Position numbers and translations under genes: made by a program
Shown: positions 32,284 to 40,470 of the stretch, piece after piece
Layout of the letters: every line of letters begins with the position of its first letter
Position numbering within the stretch: the first letter of the stretch is position 1
Source of the DNA: Symbiodinium kawagutii
Taxonomy: Eukaryota > Sar > Dinophyceae > Suessiales > Symbiodiniaceae
Direction of reading: 5' to 3'
Length of the DNA: 64,000 nt
NCBI GenBank assembly: GCA_009767595.1
Contig: VSDK01000501.1
Span: forward strand, 84,085 to 148,084
Notes under the pieces: model-generated
The model's database searches: none
What the model was told of the DNA's origin: nothing
What the model saw: the letters and a program-made list of their open reading frames with translations, nothing else

Positions 32284-32288
32284 TGTTG
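32284..32288 (+). repeat. 5' target-site duplication TGTTG
   Basis: TGTTG directly before the 5' LTR, matched by TGTTG at 40325-40329 directly after the 3' LTR. Five bp is the normal size for copia integrases. Confidence 0.92.
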
Positions 32289-32456
32289 TGTCAATGTTAC
32301 CTAGCTGTTGCGTGTTGACCTGTTGACTCTGAGAGCTAGTTTCGATCTTGCACCGCCGATTCCTACGAGCTATCGGCCCTGGGTTGTCCAGCAAAAGGTG
32401 TAGCAGCTGATGCATGGGCAGGCGCACCGCTCTGTGGCTTGGGGGTGCCTTCCGCA
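32289..32456 (+). repeat. 5' LTR (168 bp)
   Basis: Starts TGTCAATGTTACC and ends GCCTTCCGCA. It is unusually short for copia. No TATA box is evident, in keeping with the poor conservation of TATA boxes in dinoflagellates. Confidence 0.95.
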
Positions 32457-32475
32457 TTGGTAGGGCGGAGCTCTA
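32457..32475 (+). promoter_or_regulatory. Probable tRNA primer-binding site
   Basis: One base after the LTR the sequence TGGTAGGGCGGAGC begins with TGG, the complement of the tRNA CCA end. The tRNA species was not assigned; only TGGTAG matches the usual initiator-Met primer site. Confidence 0.5.
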
Positions 32476-32499
32476 TCGATCTAGTCCTTTGGGTTCAGC

Positions 32500-35400
32500 A
32501 TGAGGCAGCGTTCATTCTATCCTGATGGCAGAGAGCAGGAAGCAGATGATGGTCAAGCAGCAGATCCTATGCCCGATCAGCAGCAGCAGCCAGAGGCGGA
32601 AACAGAAGAGCAGCAGCAGGAGCAGTATGAGACCGGCAGCCAGGCATGGGATGCGTGGTGGCAAGGGCATTCTTGGGCATCGCAGCAGCAAGGAGCTTGG
32701 GGCTATGGCAGTGGAACTTCATGGGGAAACCATTGTTGGCAGGGCTCGTGGGATGCGGCGAGTAGCAAGAGTGACAATGATGGAAAGTGGTATGAGACGC
32801 CTCAAGGATGGTTTTGGGGAAGATCACTCGATGAGGCTGTCGAGTATGGGATCGGCAAGAAATGGATCGTAGTGGACCGCGCCTTTTGTGCGTGGTGGAG
32901 TCAGCAGACTATGGATGGTGCCAGCTCTTCAGGACAAGATGGTGCGTCTCGCAGCGGAGATGACCAAGGGGATCGCACTGGCCGAGCTACCACCAGTGTG
33001 TCTTGGAGTGAAGAGCCTGATGGTGAACCTCGTGGGAAAAGGGGGTACTCAGGAAAAGAAAGAGTACCGGAACATGATGGTGCAGTGTCCATGAGGGAGT
33101 ATGAGAGAAGAGTGAAAATCTGGCTGAGTACTACAAGTGTGTCTGAGGAGTTCAGGGCTGGCAAACTTCTCGAGCGCCTGAGTGGCGAAGCATGGCGAGC
33201 CTGTGAAACTCTGCAGATTGCTGACATCCGGGCCAAGGACGGTGTCAATGTGTTGATGAGGCACCTATGGAATGAGTTGGAGCCGTTAGAGTACTTGAGG
33301 GTTTTCCAAACCCTCTCGTACTTTTACGACACATTCCATCGCACCCGTGGCCAAGAGATGTCCCAGTACGACACAGCCTTCCGCAATCAATGCCAGAGAC
33401 TTGCAGAAGCGCAATCACCACTGGAAGGACGAGCCAAAGCCTTTTGGTTCCTTCGCAAAGCAGGGATCTCCGAAGAGCTCAGACGCCAAGTGGTGTCGGC
33501 TGCAGGAGGCCAATATGACTACAGCCGATTGAGAGCTTCGCTGGTGGCGATTGTGCCACAAGTCCATCGCCACGACCGACAAGGCGATGAAGAGAAGAAG
33601 ACTCCTTTCAATCCTGGCAGCCTTCGCTCCCGTGGAAGGAGCTCTACCCCATCGAGGAGCTCTACGTCGAACCGCGTCCACGCGGTGCTAGATGATGGAG
33701 AAGGTAGTGGAGAAGAAGAAGCTCCCGTGGAGGGAGATGGAGACAGTGGAGCAGAGGAATTGGAGATGGAAGCAGAAGTGTTGATGACGGCAGCGGCACG
33801 CAAACGTGCCGAATCCCACAAAAACAGAGGCTTCAACCGTTCAGAGAGCCCCCAGTCCCGAGACAAGAGGATTGCGGAAATGAAAAGCCGCATGCCCTGC
33901 GCGGCATGCAAGGCGGTTGGCCGCCTTGCGTACGGCCATTGGCATGGCGACCCGCAATGCCCCGAATACAAGAAGAAGCAGGACCCTGGAAAATCTCGAG
34001 CCGTGTTCACCGTGACCCAACCCGAAGATTTGTCCGATGACTCAGATGACGCCTTCGGAGTGCAGATGATCTTGTTGTCGAGTGCTGAGTGGCTGAGAGA
34101 AATGAGTGCAGGGTTGGCTTTGACTGACACTGGGTGTGCGAGAACGGTGACCGGAGACAAGTGGGCGCAGCGAGCCATTGAGTTGCTGCAAGAGAAGGGG
34201 ACTGCCTTCATGATCTGTGAGGATCGGCAACCTTTTCGTTTTGGAGATGGTCCAAAGGTATGGGCCCGCTATGCCCTGATCCTGCCGGTGAAGTTGAAGG
34301 GTGCCAAGGAGATCTTCTACCTCAGGATCAGCGTTGTCCATGAGGACGTGCCGCTCTTGTTGAGCGCTCAGGTGCTGCATCAGTTGAAAGCGGTTCTGGA
34401 CATGGAAAAGCGAAACTATGAGTTCAGGGCGCTGTCAACTTCGGTGCCTATGGTGACCACATCGACTGGACACGTGGGCTTTGAGATCTTCAACGAAGAG
34501 GTGGAGCCGCAAGTGCTACTTTCCTTTGACTGGGAAGAGTTCATCGCTTCGGGAGATGAGTTGGCCGTGGATAGGAACTTGGAGGACCATGGGAAGGGAC
34601 ATGTTGTGAGCCACTCCCCAGGGCCGATGTCAGACTGTGGTAAGCAATGTGTCCGGTTCAACCATGTTCCTGAGTTTGTTGAACCAACCCCTCTCGATGC
34701 CGAACACGTTCGTTTTCTTAGTGCTCAAGCAGGTCAGGTGTTCCAGGTAGAAAGTGAAGTCGACCTTGATCTCGGAGATGGCCGGCATGATGAAGCCTCG
34801 AGCACCGAAGGTGAAAAGCGAGTTCGTGGAAGCCATTGCGCAAAGGTGTTCACTGGCTCCCAGAGTGTTGAACGAGATGAGCTTGGAGAAGTTGCGTGTC
34901 ATCTACCAGGCATCCACTCCTCCCAAGAGTCGCGAGAGTCCATTGCCTCCCAACTGGAAGAAGTTTACCAAGGCAATTCTGATGGATCTGTACCTGGAAC
35001 GGGCCAGTCCTTACTACCAGATGACCGTCGAAGAGCAGAAGTTGGTGTTGGGATGGAACCGCGATCGCCTGGTGATGGAGTTGGAGAATTTTGCTCTGGA
35101 CATCAAGGAGGATGGCTACAATCCTTTCGCCGAAGATGCTGGGGAGGTACCGATCATTCCGAAATGTCCCGAGTGCGACCTGGTGATGGTGGAGAGGAAG
35201 AACCGTCTCTCCGCGGAAAACTTCTTCGGATGTGCCGCCTATCCTCTGTGCAAGGGGACGCTCCCGTTGGAGTATGCCGGGAAGTCCATGGCAGTGATGC
35301 AGAAGAAGTTGAACAAGCAGCGAGCCACTGCTTGCAAGTCTGCAGCCAAGAAGACCAGCATCATCGACGGAGCGGAGGAGATGGACGGGAACGGATTTCG

Positions 35401-38400
35401 TCGAGCAGTTCGGACTCCTGTGCCGGAAGAATCATGGGAAGCAGTGTCATCTCAGGAAAGCCTGACTCCGGACGAGATTCAGATGCTGAAGGAGTATCGC
35501 GCTTCCAAGCAGACGTGAAGTCCGATCATGATGGAGCTGTTCTGAGTGACAAGGAAATTCGTGCACGCATCCGTGATGGGAAGATGAAGCGAAAACGTGC
35601 CAAGATGGGCACATGTAGACGTTTACTTTCAAATTGCCTGACCCTGATGACTTTTGCTTGCATGATGACTTCTGCCGGTGTTCAAGGTGTTGCCAGCAGA
35701 TTCCACGAAAGCATGTACGGTTCGGATCGTCCTGATGTTTTGGAAGTTTTCGGTGGATCGGCAGAAGTCAGTCTACAGTTTGCCAGAAGGGGATGGAGCG
35801 TCATGCAACCTTGTGATGTTATCTATGGTCAAGATTTGAGGGTTGACGGTGTCCGTAGTGAGCTGATGAATAGGATCCAAGTTGAGAAACCTAGGTTGGT
35901 TCTGGTTGAATATCCCTGCAGATTGTGGAGTAAGCTTGCTGATACGAACTACCGTAGTCCTCAACAGAAACGACGCCTGGCTAAACTACGACGTGAAGAA
36001 GAACCGTTCTTGGAACGGTGCGAGGCCATCTTCAAGGAGCAACTGTCAAGAGGAGATGATGCTCTTGCAGAGAATCCCCTGTGCAGCAAGTCGTTTTCGG
36101 TACCGGCAATGAAACGCATCATGAGTCATCCTGAGGTCTTTTTGGGGGTTGGACATGGTTGTAGGTTTAACATGCGAAGTTGTGCCACGAACAAGTTGTT
36201 GAAGAAACCTACTCTGTGGATATCCACCTCTATTGAACTGTGTGATGCGTTGGCCAAACGATGTCCTAATAGGGCGGGGAAACATGTCCATGATCATGGT
36301 GAATGTCAAGGGGGTGAAGTCGCGAAAGCTGCTGGTAAGTATACTCCGGAAATCGCCAGAGCTATCCAAAAGGGTTTTGTGAAACTCATGCATCGAAAGG
36401 ATCCCGGTCGTCTCAGGAAACTCTTACAGGCTGTTAGGAAACGGTTGGGTCGGGGGGATGCTGACAAACATGACCTTGCTTGGACTCAGAGTTCTGTTGA
36501 TCGTGTTCTCAAGACTAGGAGCGTTTTCGCGGTAGGCCAGGAAGATGATCAGGACGTGGACATGGGTGAACTGGATGTTCCACCTGAATGCAAATATAAC
36601 CCTCCCGCAATTCACAGTTCCGGAGTGAGCTTTAAAGTTCCAGCTGGTAGGAAGTTGAGCGAACCTGCCCGCACCGTGCTGAGGAAGCTCCATTGCAACT
36701 TGGGACATCCCTCAAAGGTTGACTTACAACGGTTCATGAGAAGTGCTGGGGCTAATCAAGAGTTGATCGAAGCTGTCAGCTGGATGGAGTGTAGCTCTTG
36801 TGCTAGGTCACAAAGACCACGTTTGCATCGCACCGCGAGGATACCACCTCATGACTTGCAGTTCAATGATCAAATCATGGTTGACTGTTTTCATGTCAAG
36901 GACTGTACTCGCAATGGTCACTGGTTCATGTCCATGTTGGATAGGGCCACCATGTTTCATCAAGTTCACCCGGTTGAGAACCACTCCCCTCAAACCTTTT
37001 GGGAAACTCTCATGCTGTATTGGGTCAAATGGGCCGGGACACCTTTGGAAGTGTCCATCGACATGGAGAGAGGTTTCGGTGGCGAAGAATTCGCCAAAGC
37101 TGCCGGGGAGTGTGGGATCACGGTTGTGGGAATTGCTGGTCAAGCTCATTGGCAACATGGTAAAATAGAGCGGCATGGAGCGGTTTTGAAAGACATGTTG
37201 GCTAAGGTGATCATTGAGGGAGACCTGAAAACCCCCGAAGAAATTGCTTGGGCTTGTATGGAGGTGACCAATGCTAAGAATTCGTTAGTGAGAGAGTATG
37301 GTTATTCCCCTAACCAGTTATTGTTTGGAAAGGATCCCCGGGGATATGGTGAGCTGGAAGAGAATGGGGAACCATGTGCCTACCATTTTTCGGTTGGAGA
37401 CAAAGGGAGTGTAGTTGCCCGCAGGATGAAATTCAGACAAATTGCCAAAAGGGAGTTCATTCGTTCTCAGGCCACTCAGATGATGAACCGAACCGCTAGG
37501 AACAAAACTCGTAGGTGGGAAGAACCTCGAATTGGTGACCGCTGTTTCTTTTTTCGGGAAGTCAGACGAAAGGGTACCCAAGGCAAAGTTCCCATGTGGC
37601 TTGGACCTGGTTTGGTTGTGGGTATCCAGGGTCAATCGAACTATTGGATTGTGATGGGGGGCCGATGTTATTTGGTGGCTCAGGAGCATATCCGGGAAGC
37701 AGTAGGAGAAGAAGCCATGTTTGGGAGACCTGAGGTTCAAGAGGCTATCAGCATTTTTCAACGAAGTAAGAGTGACAAAGAAGGGATACCCATTGTTGAT
37801 TTGACCCCGCAAGGTAGTTTGGGAGATGGTGATTTGGATGCCCCTATGTGTGAAGAGGATCCCATGGATGACGATGATAGGGAAGAGGCTGCTGTTGATC
37901 CGTCACCAAATATTCCGGTAAAGGGGTTGTGGATGGAATTGCCTACTAACCTCAAGGATTTTGCGGGAGTGGCTGGTTGGCATGAGGATCCGTTGGGTAA
38001 CCAAGTGTTGGTCGGTCACCGTGTGTTTGCCTACCAAACTCCTTTGGGTAAGTTGGAGCCTGGGAAATTCCCTTATCGTACCACTTGGGGATTGGTTGGG
38101 AACGATTGGTTGCGTATGGAGAACGATGTTCGATGGATTGATCTGGATGATCCCAACCAAGTGATACCTGGGGGACCTATCAAAGTGATGGTTACCGTGT
38201 TCCAACTTCGCAGCAAAAGACAGTTGTGTTTGGAGTCTGTTCCTGCTTGTTTGAAGAAACCCAAGACCACTTCTGCTGCCGGGAGTGGACAGGAAAACGA
38301 TGTCTTCCAAGTTCTTAGCAAACGCAAGCAACAAAAATCCCTCGACAAGGAGATACCTTTTTCTAAGATCCCGGAGAGTGAACGTGAGTTGTATCAACAG

Positions 38401-39153
38401 GCTGAAAACAAGGAATGGGATTCCTGGTTGCAGTATGATGCGGTTGAGATCATGGATGTCCGTGAGAGCGCTCGGTTGATAGCTGAACATCCCCAACGTA
38501 TTTTAAAAAGCCGCTTCGTTTTGAGGGATAAACATGCGGGACTCATGGATGAATTTGGAAAGAAGCTCCCCACAAAAGCGAAGGCTCGGTTATGTGTAGC
38601 TGGGCAAAATTGTCCAGACTGCTCCTCAGGATTAATCAAGGTAGATGCGCCAACGGTGCAGCATTGCAGTCTGTTAGTGTTCCTTAGCTTGGTGGCATCG
38701 TGGGAGTGGGTATCCACGTGGAGATCCGGAGACATCTCTTCCGCTTTCCTTCAGGGAGCAGAAAGTTCCGGCCAGCCATTGTACATGTATCCTCCGCAAC
38801 GGGGATTAAAAGGTGTTGCACCGGGTCAGATCCTGCGGTTGAAGCGTCCTGTCTACGGACGCCCAGACGCGCCGCGAGCGTGGTATCAAGCGTTGTCAGG
38901 TTTTATCGTTGGTGATCTGGGTTACGAAAAGAGCCATCTTGATCCCGCGGTTTTCATTCACAGACACGCTGATGGTACCCCCAATGGTTTGATCGTTATC
39001 CATGTTGATGACCTTATGGTGGCTACTGATGGTTCTGAGGTTGTGGAACATGGGGTGCAAAAGTTGTATGAGCGATTTCCTTTTGGGGAATGGGTCAAAG
39101 TGGTTGATCAAAAACAAGGCATCACTTACTGTGGGAAAGAGCTTACTGTGTGA
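32500..39153 (+). CDS. Copia Gag-Pol polyprotein (Gag, PR, methyltransferase-like, INT, RT), 2,217 aa
   Basis: ATG lies 43 bp behind the LTR. Residues 1-140 are Gln/Trp/Gly-rich. About 197-345 is a helical Gag domain (REYERRVKIWLSTTSVSEEF). C467-x2-C470 with His/Cys to follow is a zinc-knuckle-like motif. D543-T544-G545 (ALTDTGCARTV) is the protease active site. About 752-1006 is Ser/Arg/Gly-rich and overprinted in frame 2. 1079-1300 is methyltransferase-like. Integrase has the zinc motif H1398, H1403, C1431, C1434 and catalytic D1462, D1521, E1557 with 35 residues between the last two. Reverse transcriptase has SGDISSAFLQG (D2078), RPVYGRPDAPRAWY and HVDDLM (D2170, D2171). The frame ends in TGA right after GKELTV, before the RNase H, which continues in the -1 frame. 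Confidence 0.95.
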   Translation: MRQRSFYPDGREQEADDGQAADPMPDQQQQPEAETEEQQQEQYETGSQAWDAWWQGHSWASQQQGAWGYGSGTSWGNHCWQGSWDAASSKSDNDGKWYETPQGWFWGRSLDEAVEYGIGKKWIVVDRAFCAWWSQQTMDGASSSGQDGASRSGDDQGDRTGRATTSVSWSEEPDGEPRGKRGYSGKERVPEHDGAVSMREYERRVKIWLSTTSVSEEFRAGKLLERLSGEAWRACETLQIADIRAKDGVNVLMRHLWNELEPLEYLRVFQTLSYFYDTFHRTRGQEMSQYDTAFRNQCQRLAEAQSPLEGRAKAFWFLRKAGISEELRRQVVSAAGGQYDYSRLRASLVAIVPQVHRHDRQGDEEKKTPFNPGSLRSRGRSSTPSRSSTSNRVHAVLDDGEGSGEEEAPVEGDGDSGAEELEMEAEVLMTAAARKRAESHKNRGFNRSESPQSRDKRIAEMKSRMPCAACKAVGRLAYGHWHGDPQCPEYKKKQDPGKSRAVFTVTQPEDLSDDSDDAFGVQMILLSSAEWLREMSAGLALTDTGCARTVTGDKWAQRAIELLQEKGTAFMICEDRQPFRFGDGPKVWARYALILPVKLKGAKEIFYLRISVVHEDVPLLLSAQVLHQLKAVLDMEKRNYEFRALSTSVPMVTTSTGHVGFEIFNEEVEPQVLLSFDWEEFIASGDELAVDRNLEDHGKGHVVSHSPGPMSDCGKQCVRFNHVPEFVEPTPLDAEHVRFLSAQAGQVFQVESEVDLDLGDGRHDEASSTEGEKRVRGSHCAKVFTGSQSVERDELGEVACHLPGIHSSQESRESIASQLEEVYQGNSDGSVPGTGQSLLPDDRRRAEVGVGMEPRSPGDGVGEFCSGHQGGWLQSFRRRCWGGTDHSEMSRVRPGDGGEEEPSLRGKLLRMCRLSSVQGDAPVGVCREVHGSDAEEVEQAASHCLQVCSQEDQHHRRSGGDGRERISSSSSDSCAGRIMGSSVISGKPDSGRDSDAEGVSRFQADVKSDHDGAVLSDKEIRARIRDGKMKRKRAKMGTCRRLLSNCLTLMTFACMMTSAGVQGVASRFHESMYGSDRPDVLEVFGGSAEVSLQFARRGWSVMQPCDVIYGQDLRVDGVRSELMNRIQVEKPRLVLVEYPCRLWSKLADTNYRSPQQKRRLAKLRREEEPFLERCEAIFKEQLSRGDDALAENPLCSKSFSVPAMKRIMSHPEVFLGVGHGCRFNMRSCATNKLLKKPTLWISTSIELCDALAKRCPNRAGKHVHDHGECQGGEVAKAAGKYTPEIARAIQKGFVKLMHRKDPGRLRKLLQAVRKRLGRGDADKHDLAWTQSSVDRVLKTRSVFAVGQEDDQDVDMGELDVPPECKYNPPAIHSSGVSFKVPAGRKLSEPARTVLRKLHCNLGHPSKVDLQRFMRSAGANQELIEAVSWMECSSCARSQRPRLHRTARIPPHDLQFNDQIMVDCFHVKDCTRNGHWFMSMLDRATMFHQVHPVENHSPQTFWETLMLYWVKWAGTPLEVSIDMERGFGGEEFAKAAGECGITVVGIAGQAHWQHGKIERHGAVLKDMLAKVIIEGDLKTPEEIAWACMEVTNAKNSLVREYGYSPNQLLFGKDPRGYGELEENGEPCAYHFSVGDKGSVVARRMKFRQIAKREFIRSQATQMMNRTARNKTRRWEEPRIGDRCFFFREVRRKGTQGKVPMWLGPGLVVGIQGQSNYWIVMGGRCYLVAQEHIREAVGEEAMFGRPEVQEAISIFQRSKSDKEGIPIVDLTPQGSLGDGDLDAPMCEEDPMDDDDREEAAVDPSPNIPVKGLWMELPTNLKDFAGVAGWHEDPLGNQVLVGHRVFAYQTPLGKLEPGKFPYRTTWGLVGNDWLRMENDVRWIDLDDPNQVIPGGPIKVMVTVFQLRSKRQLCLESVPACLKKPKTTSAAGSGQENDVFQVLSKRKQQKSLDKEIPFSKIPESERELYQQAENKEWDSWLQYDAVEIMDVRESARLIAEHPQRILKSRFVLRDKHAGLMDEFGKKLPTKAKARLCVAGQNCPDCSSGLIKVDAPTVQHCSLLVFLSLVASWEWVSTWRSGDISSAFLQGAESSGQPLYMYPPQRGLKGVAPGQILRLKRPVYGRPDAPRAWYQALSGFIVGDLGYEKSHLDPAVFIHRHADGTPNGLIVIHVDDLMVATDGSEVVEHGVQKLYERFPFGEWVKVVDQKQGITYCGKELTV
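34754..35518 (+). CDS. Overprinted 254-codon ORF with topoisomerase-type zinc finger, inside gag-pol (frame 2)
   Basis: Lies wholly within the gag-pol frame but reads a different frame; it opens behind a TAG at 34748 and ends at TGA 35516. It is the better protein of the two: a helical domain (SEFVEAIAQRCSLAPRVLNE, LPPNWKKFTKAILMDLYLER, QKLVLGWNRDRLVMELENFA), then a C4 zinc finger C138-x2-C141-x18-C160-x5-C166 (KCPECDLVMVERKNR then NFFGCAAYPLCKGTLPL), like the C-terminal zinc ribbons of type IA topoisomerases, which bind single-stranded DNA. A basic linker follows (MQKKLNKQRATACKSAAKK). In the gag-pol frame the same bases give Ser/Gly/Arg low complexity. Expression would need a frameshift, internal initiation or splicing. 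An internal start would be GTG at 34754 or the ATG codons at residues 9, 12 and 13. Confidence 0.7.
   Translation: MKSTLISEMAGMMKPRAPKVKSEFVEAIAQRCSLAPRVLNEMSLEKLRVIYQASTPPKSRESPLPPNWKKFTKAILMDLYLERASPYYQMTVEEQKLVLGWNRDRLVMELENFALDIKEDGYNPFAEDAGEVPIIPKCPECDLVMVERKNRLSAENFFGCAAYPLCKGTLPLEYAGKSMAVMQKKLNKQRATACKSAAKKTSIIDGAEEMDGNGFRRAVRTPVPEESWEAVSSQESLTPDEIQMLKEYRASKQT
35731..36400 (+). other. Cytosine-C5 methyltransferase-like domain in the retrotransposon polyprotein
   Basis: Polyprotein residues 1079-1300. DVLEVFGGSAEVSLQFARRG resembles the SAM-binding motif I (D/E-x-F-x-G-x-G/S). VEYPCRLWSKL (C1140) sits where motif IV has PC and the catalytic Cys. ALAENPLCS (E1191, N1192) resembles motif VI ENV. 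A C-terminal helix (KYTPEIARAIQKGFVKLM) closes the domain. The glycine pattern is degenerate and no clear target-recognition domain is seen, so activity is doubtful. Retrotransposon-borne cytosine methyltransferases have been reported in dinoflagellates; whether this belongs to those lineages cannot be judged here. Confidence 0.55.
39108..39153 (+). other. -1 frame overlap between reverse transcriptase and RNase H
   Basis: The downstream frame is open from 39108, behind a TGA at 39105, and the upstream frame stops at 39151-39153. The shift must therefore happen in these 46 bases. I see no classical X XXY YYZ heptamer in the upstream frame; the nearest are CAAAAACAAG at 39109-39118 and TGGGAAAG at 39132-39139. 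A fresh one-base indel is as likely as programmed shifting. Confidence 0.7.
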
Positions 39154-40172
39154 AAGAGTTGGTGGTTGCTGAAGAAGATGGTAAACATGTGATCCACATG
39201 CGTCAACGGGGATTTGTGACTGGTAGGTTAGATACGATTCCTATCACCAGAGAAAGAAAGAAGAATCCCGAAGACAAAGCCAATGAGGTCGAGGTTTCAG
39301 ACTTCAGATCAGTGTTGGGGGCCTTGCAATGGTTAACCACTCAGAGTCGTCCGGACGCTGCCTTCATGGTAAACCAACTTCAGAAACGTGTGAACAGTTT
39401 GTGTGTGAAGGATTTGGAGGTTGCCAATCAAGTTGTCCGTTCTATCAAGAAGAATGAAGTCAGTATGGTTTTTCGGTGTCTTGGTAAAGAACTTGCTGTT
39501 GTTGCTTTTCATGATGCTAGTTTATATAATAGTGTTGGTGTTGAAATTGATGAGAATGATGATGATCTTACTCAGAGCTTTTTAGATAAGAAGTTGATTT
39601 ATTCTCAAAAGGGCTGTGTGGTAGGATTGGTGGCGGCTTCTGACCTTGAAAGGACCAAGCCTGTGCATTTCAATACAGTGATGTGGAAGACGAAGTCGAA
39701 CAAGAGGATCATCGAGTCCAGCTTCGCCGGAGAAACCCACGGAGCGTTGATGGGGTTTTCGCCGGGGCACTACGTTCGAGCACTGCTGATGGAGATTCAG
39801 TGGGGTAGCCACATCTTGAAAGAGGATGACAAAGCCGAATGGTTTTCCCTCATGCCGTTGGTCATGGCTACGGACTGCAAGTCAGTGTTTGATTGTATCA
39901 GGGCTGATTCGCAATCTGTGGGAGATAGATCTAATGCTATCAACATTGCCATTCTTCGTCAGTTGTGTAGCACTGAAGCACATCCTTCTGGCGTGAGGGC
40001 TAGACTCATTTGGGTTCCAACTCGCCATCAATTGGCGGACCCCATGACGAAGTCTGGGAAGGGAACCGAATGCCAAGAAGCCTTCAATCAGGGTCAGGTC
40101 ACTTTCCATGGTGTTTCAGCCAAAGAAGTCAGCAGGTCAAAGAAGATTTCGGTCAGTGTCAATGTTACCTAG
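39150..40172 (+). CDS. RT C-terminal part and RNase H of the copia element (-1 frame), 340 codons
   Basis: Continues the polymerase without loss of conserved sequence. The RT connection has LGALQWLTTQSRPDAAFMVN (copia TRPD motif, residues 57-76). RNase H acidic residues are D122 (VVAFHDASLYNS), E195 (IIESSFAGETHGAL), D242 (VMATDCKSVFD) and D297 (TRHQLADPMTKSG). The only initiation-like codon at the junction is GTG 39150, so it probably has no start of its own and needs a frameshift. The frame runs 16 bp into the 3' LTR, which supplies the TAG stop. Confidence 0.9.
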   Translation: MKELVVAEEDGKHVIHMRQRGFVTGRLDTIPITRERKKNPEDKANEVEVSDFRSVLGALQWLTTQSRPDAAFMVNQLQKRVNSLCVKDLEVANQVVRSIKKNEVSMVFRCLGKELAVVAFHDASLYNSVGVEIDENDDDLTQSFLDKKLIYSQKGCVVGLVAASDLERTKPVHFNTVMWKTKSNKRIIESSFAGETHGALMGFSPGHYVRALLMEIQWGSHILKEDDKAEWFSLMPLVMATDCKSVFDCIRADSQSVGDRSNAINIAILRQLCSTEAHPSGVRARLIWVPTRHQLADPMTKSGKGTECQEAFNQGQVTFHGVSAKEVSRSKKISVSVNVT

Positions 40173-40324
40173 CTGTTGCGTGTTGACCTGTTGACTCTGA
40201 GAGCTAGTTTCGATCTTGCACCGCCGATTCCTACGAGCTATCGGCCCTGGGTTGTCCAGCAAAAGGTGTAGCAGCTGATGCATGGGCAGGCGCACCGCTC
40301 TGTGGCTTGGGGGTGCCTTCCGCA
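40157..40324 (+). repeat. 3' LTR (168 bp)
   Basis: Identical to the 5' LTR. The sequence just before it (AAAGAAGATTTCGGTCAG) is only weakly purine-rich, so the polypurine tract is not clear. Confidence 0.95.
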
Positions 40325-40329
40325 TGTTG
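40325..40329 (+). repeat. 3' target-site duplication TGTTG
   Basis: Matches 32284-32288; the adjacent GAATG also continues the pre-existing TGTTGGAATG repeat. Confidence 0.92.
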
Positions 40330-40385
40330 GAATGTTTTTTTTTCCCGAGAGCGTCTGCGAAGGGTTCTTCGTAAAAAATCAGCCG

Positions 40386-40470
40386 TATATCAACATCTGT
40401 ACATCATCACATCAGCAACATCAACATCTGTACATCATCACATCAGCAACATCAACATCTTCACATCATC
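40386..40470 (+). repeat. 33-bp tandem repeat, about 2.5 copies
   Basis: CATCAGCAACATCAACATCT followed by GTACATCATCACA repeats, and passes into the 30-bp array. Confidence 0.85.

Larger units (their letters stand above)
32289..40324 (+). mobile_element. Complete Ty1/copia-type LTR retrotransposon, 8,036 bp
   Basis: LTRs at 32289-32456 and 40157-40324 are identical over all 168 bp, begin TG and end CA, and are flanked by the 5-bp duplication TGTTG. Domain order is Gag, zinc motif, protease, extra region, methyltransferase-like domain, integrase, reverse transcriptase, RNase H; integrase before reverse transcriptase defines the copia order. Identical LTRs indicate recent insertion or recent gene conversion. 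The coding sequence is nearly intact: one 2,217-codon frame plus a 340-codon frame joined by a -1 shift. The integration site was a tandem TGTTGGAATG repeat in the 3' flank of a host exon. Confidence 0.97.

Noticed and set aside
32567-38915. Numerous 60-230-codon frames on the minus strand across the retrotransposon
   Set aside because: They are antisense shadows of gag-pol; none shows independent domains. Only the frame-2 ORF at 34754-35518 has its own protein signature.
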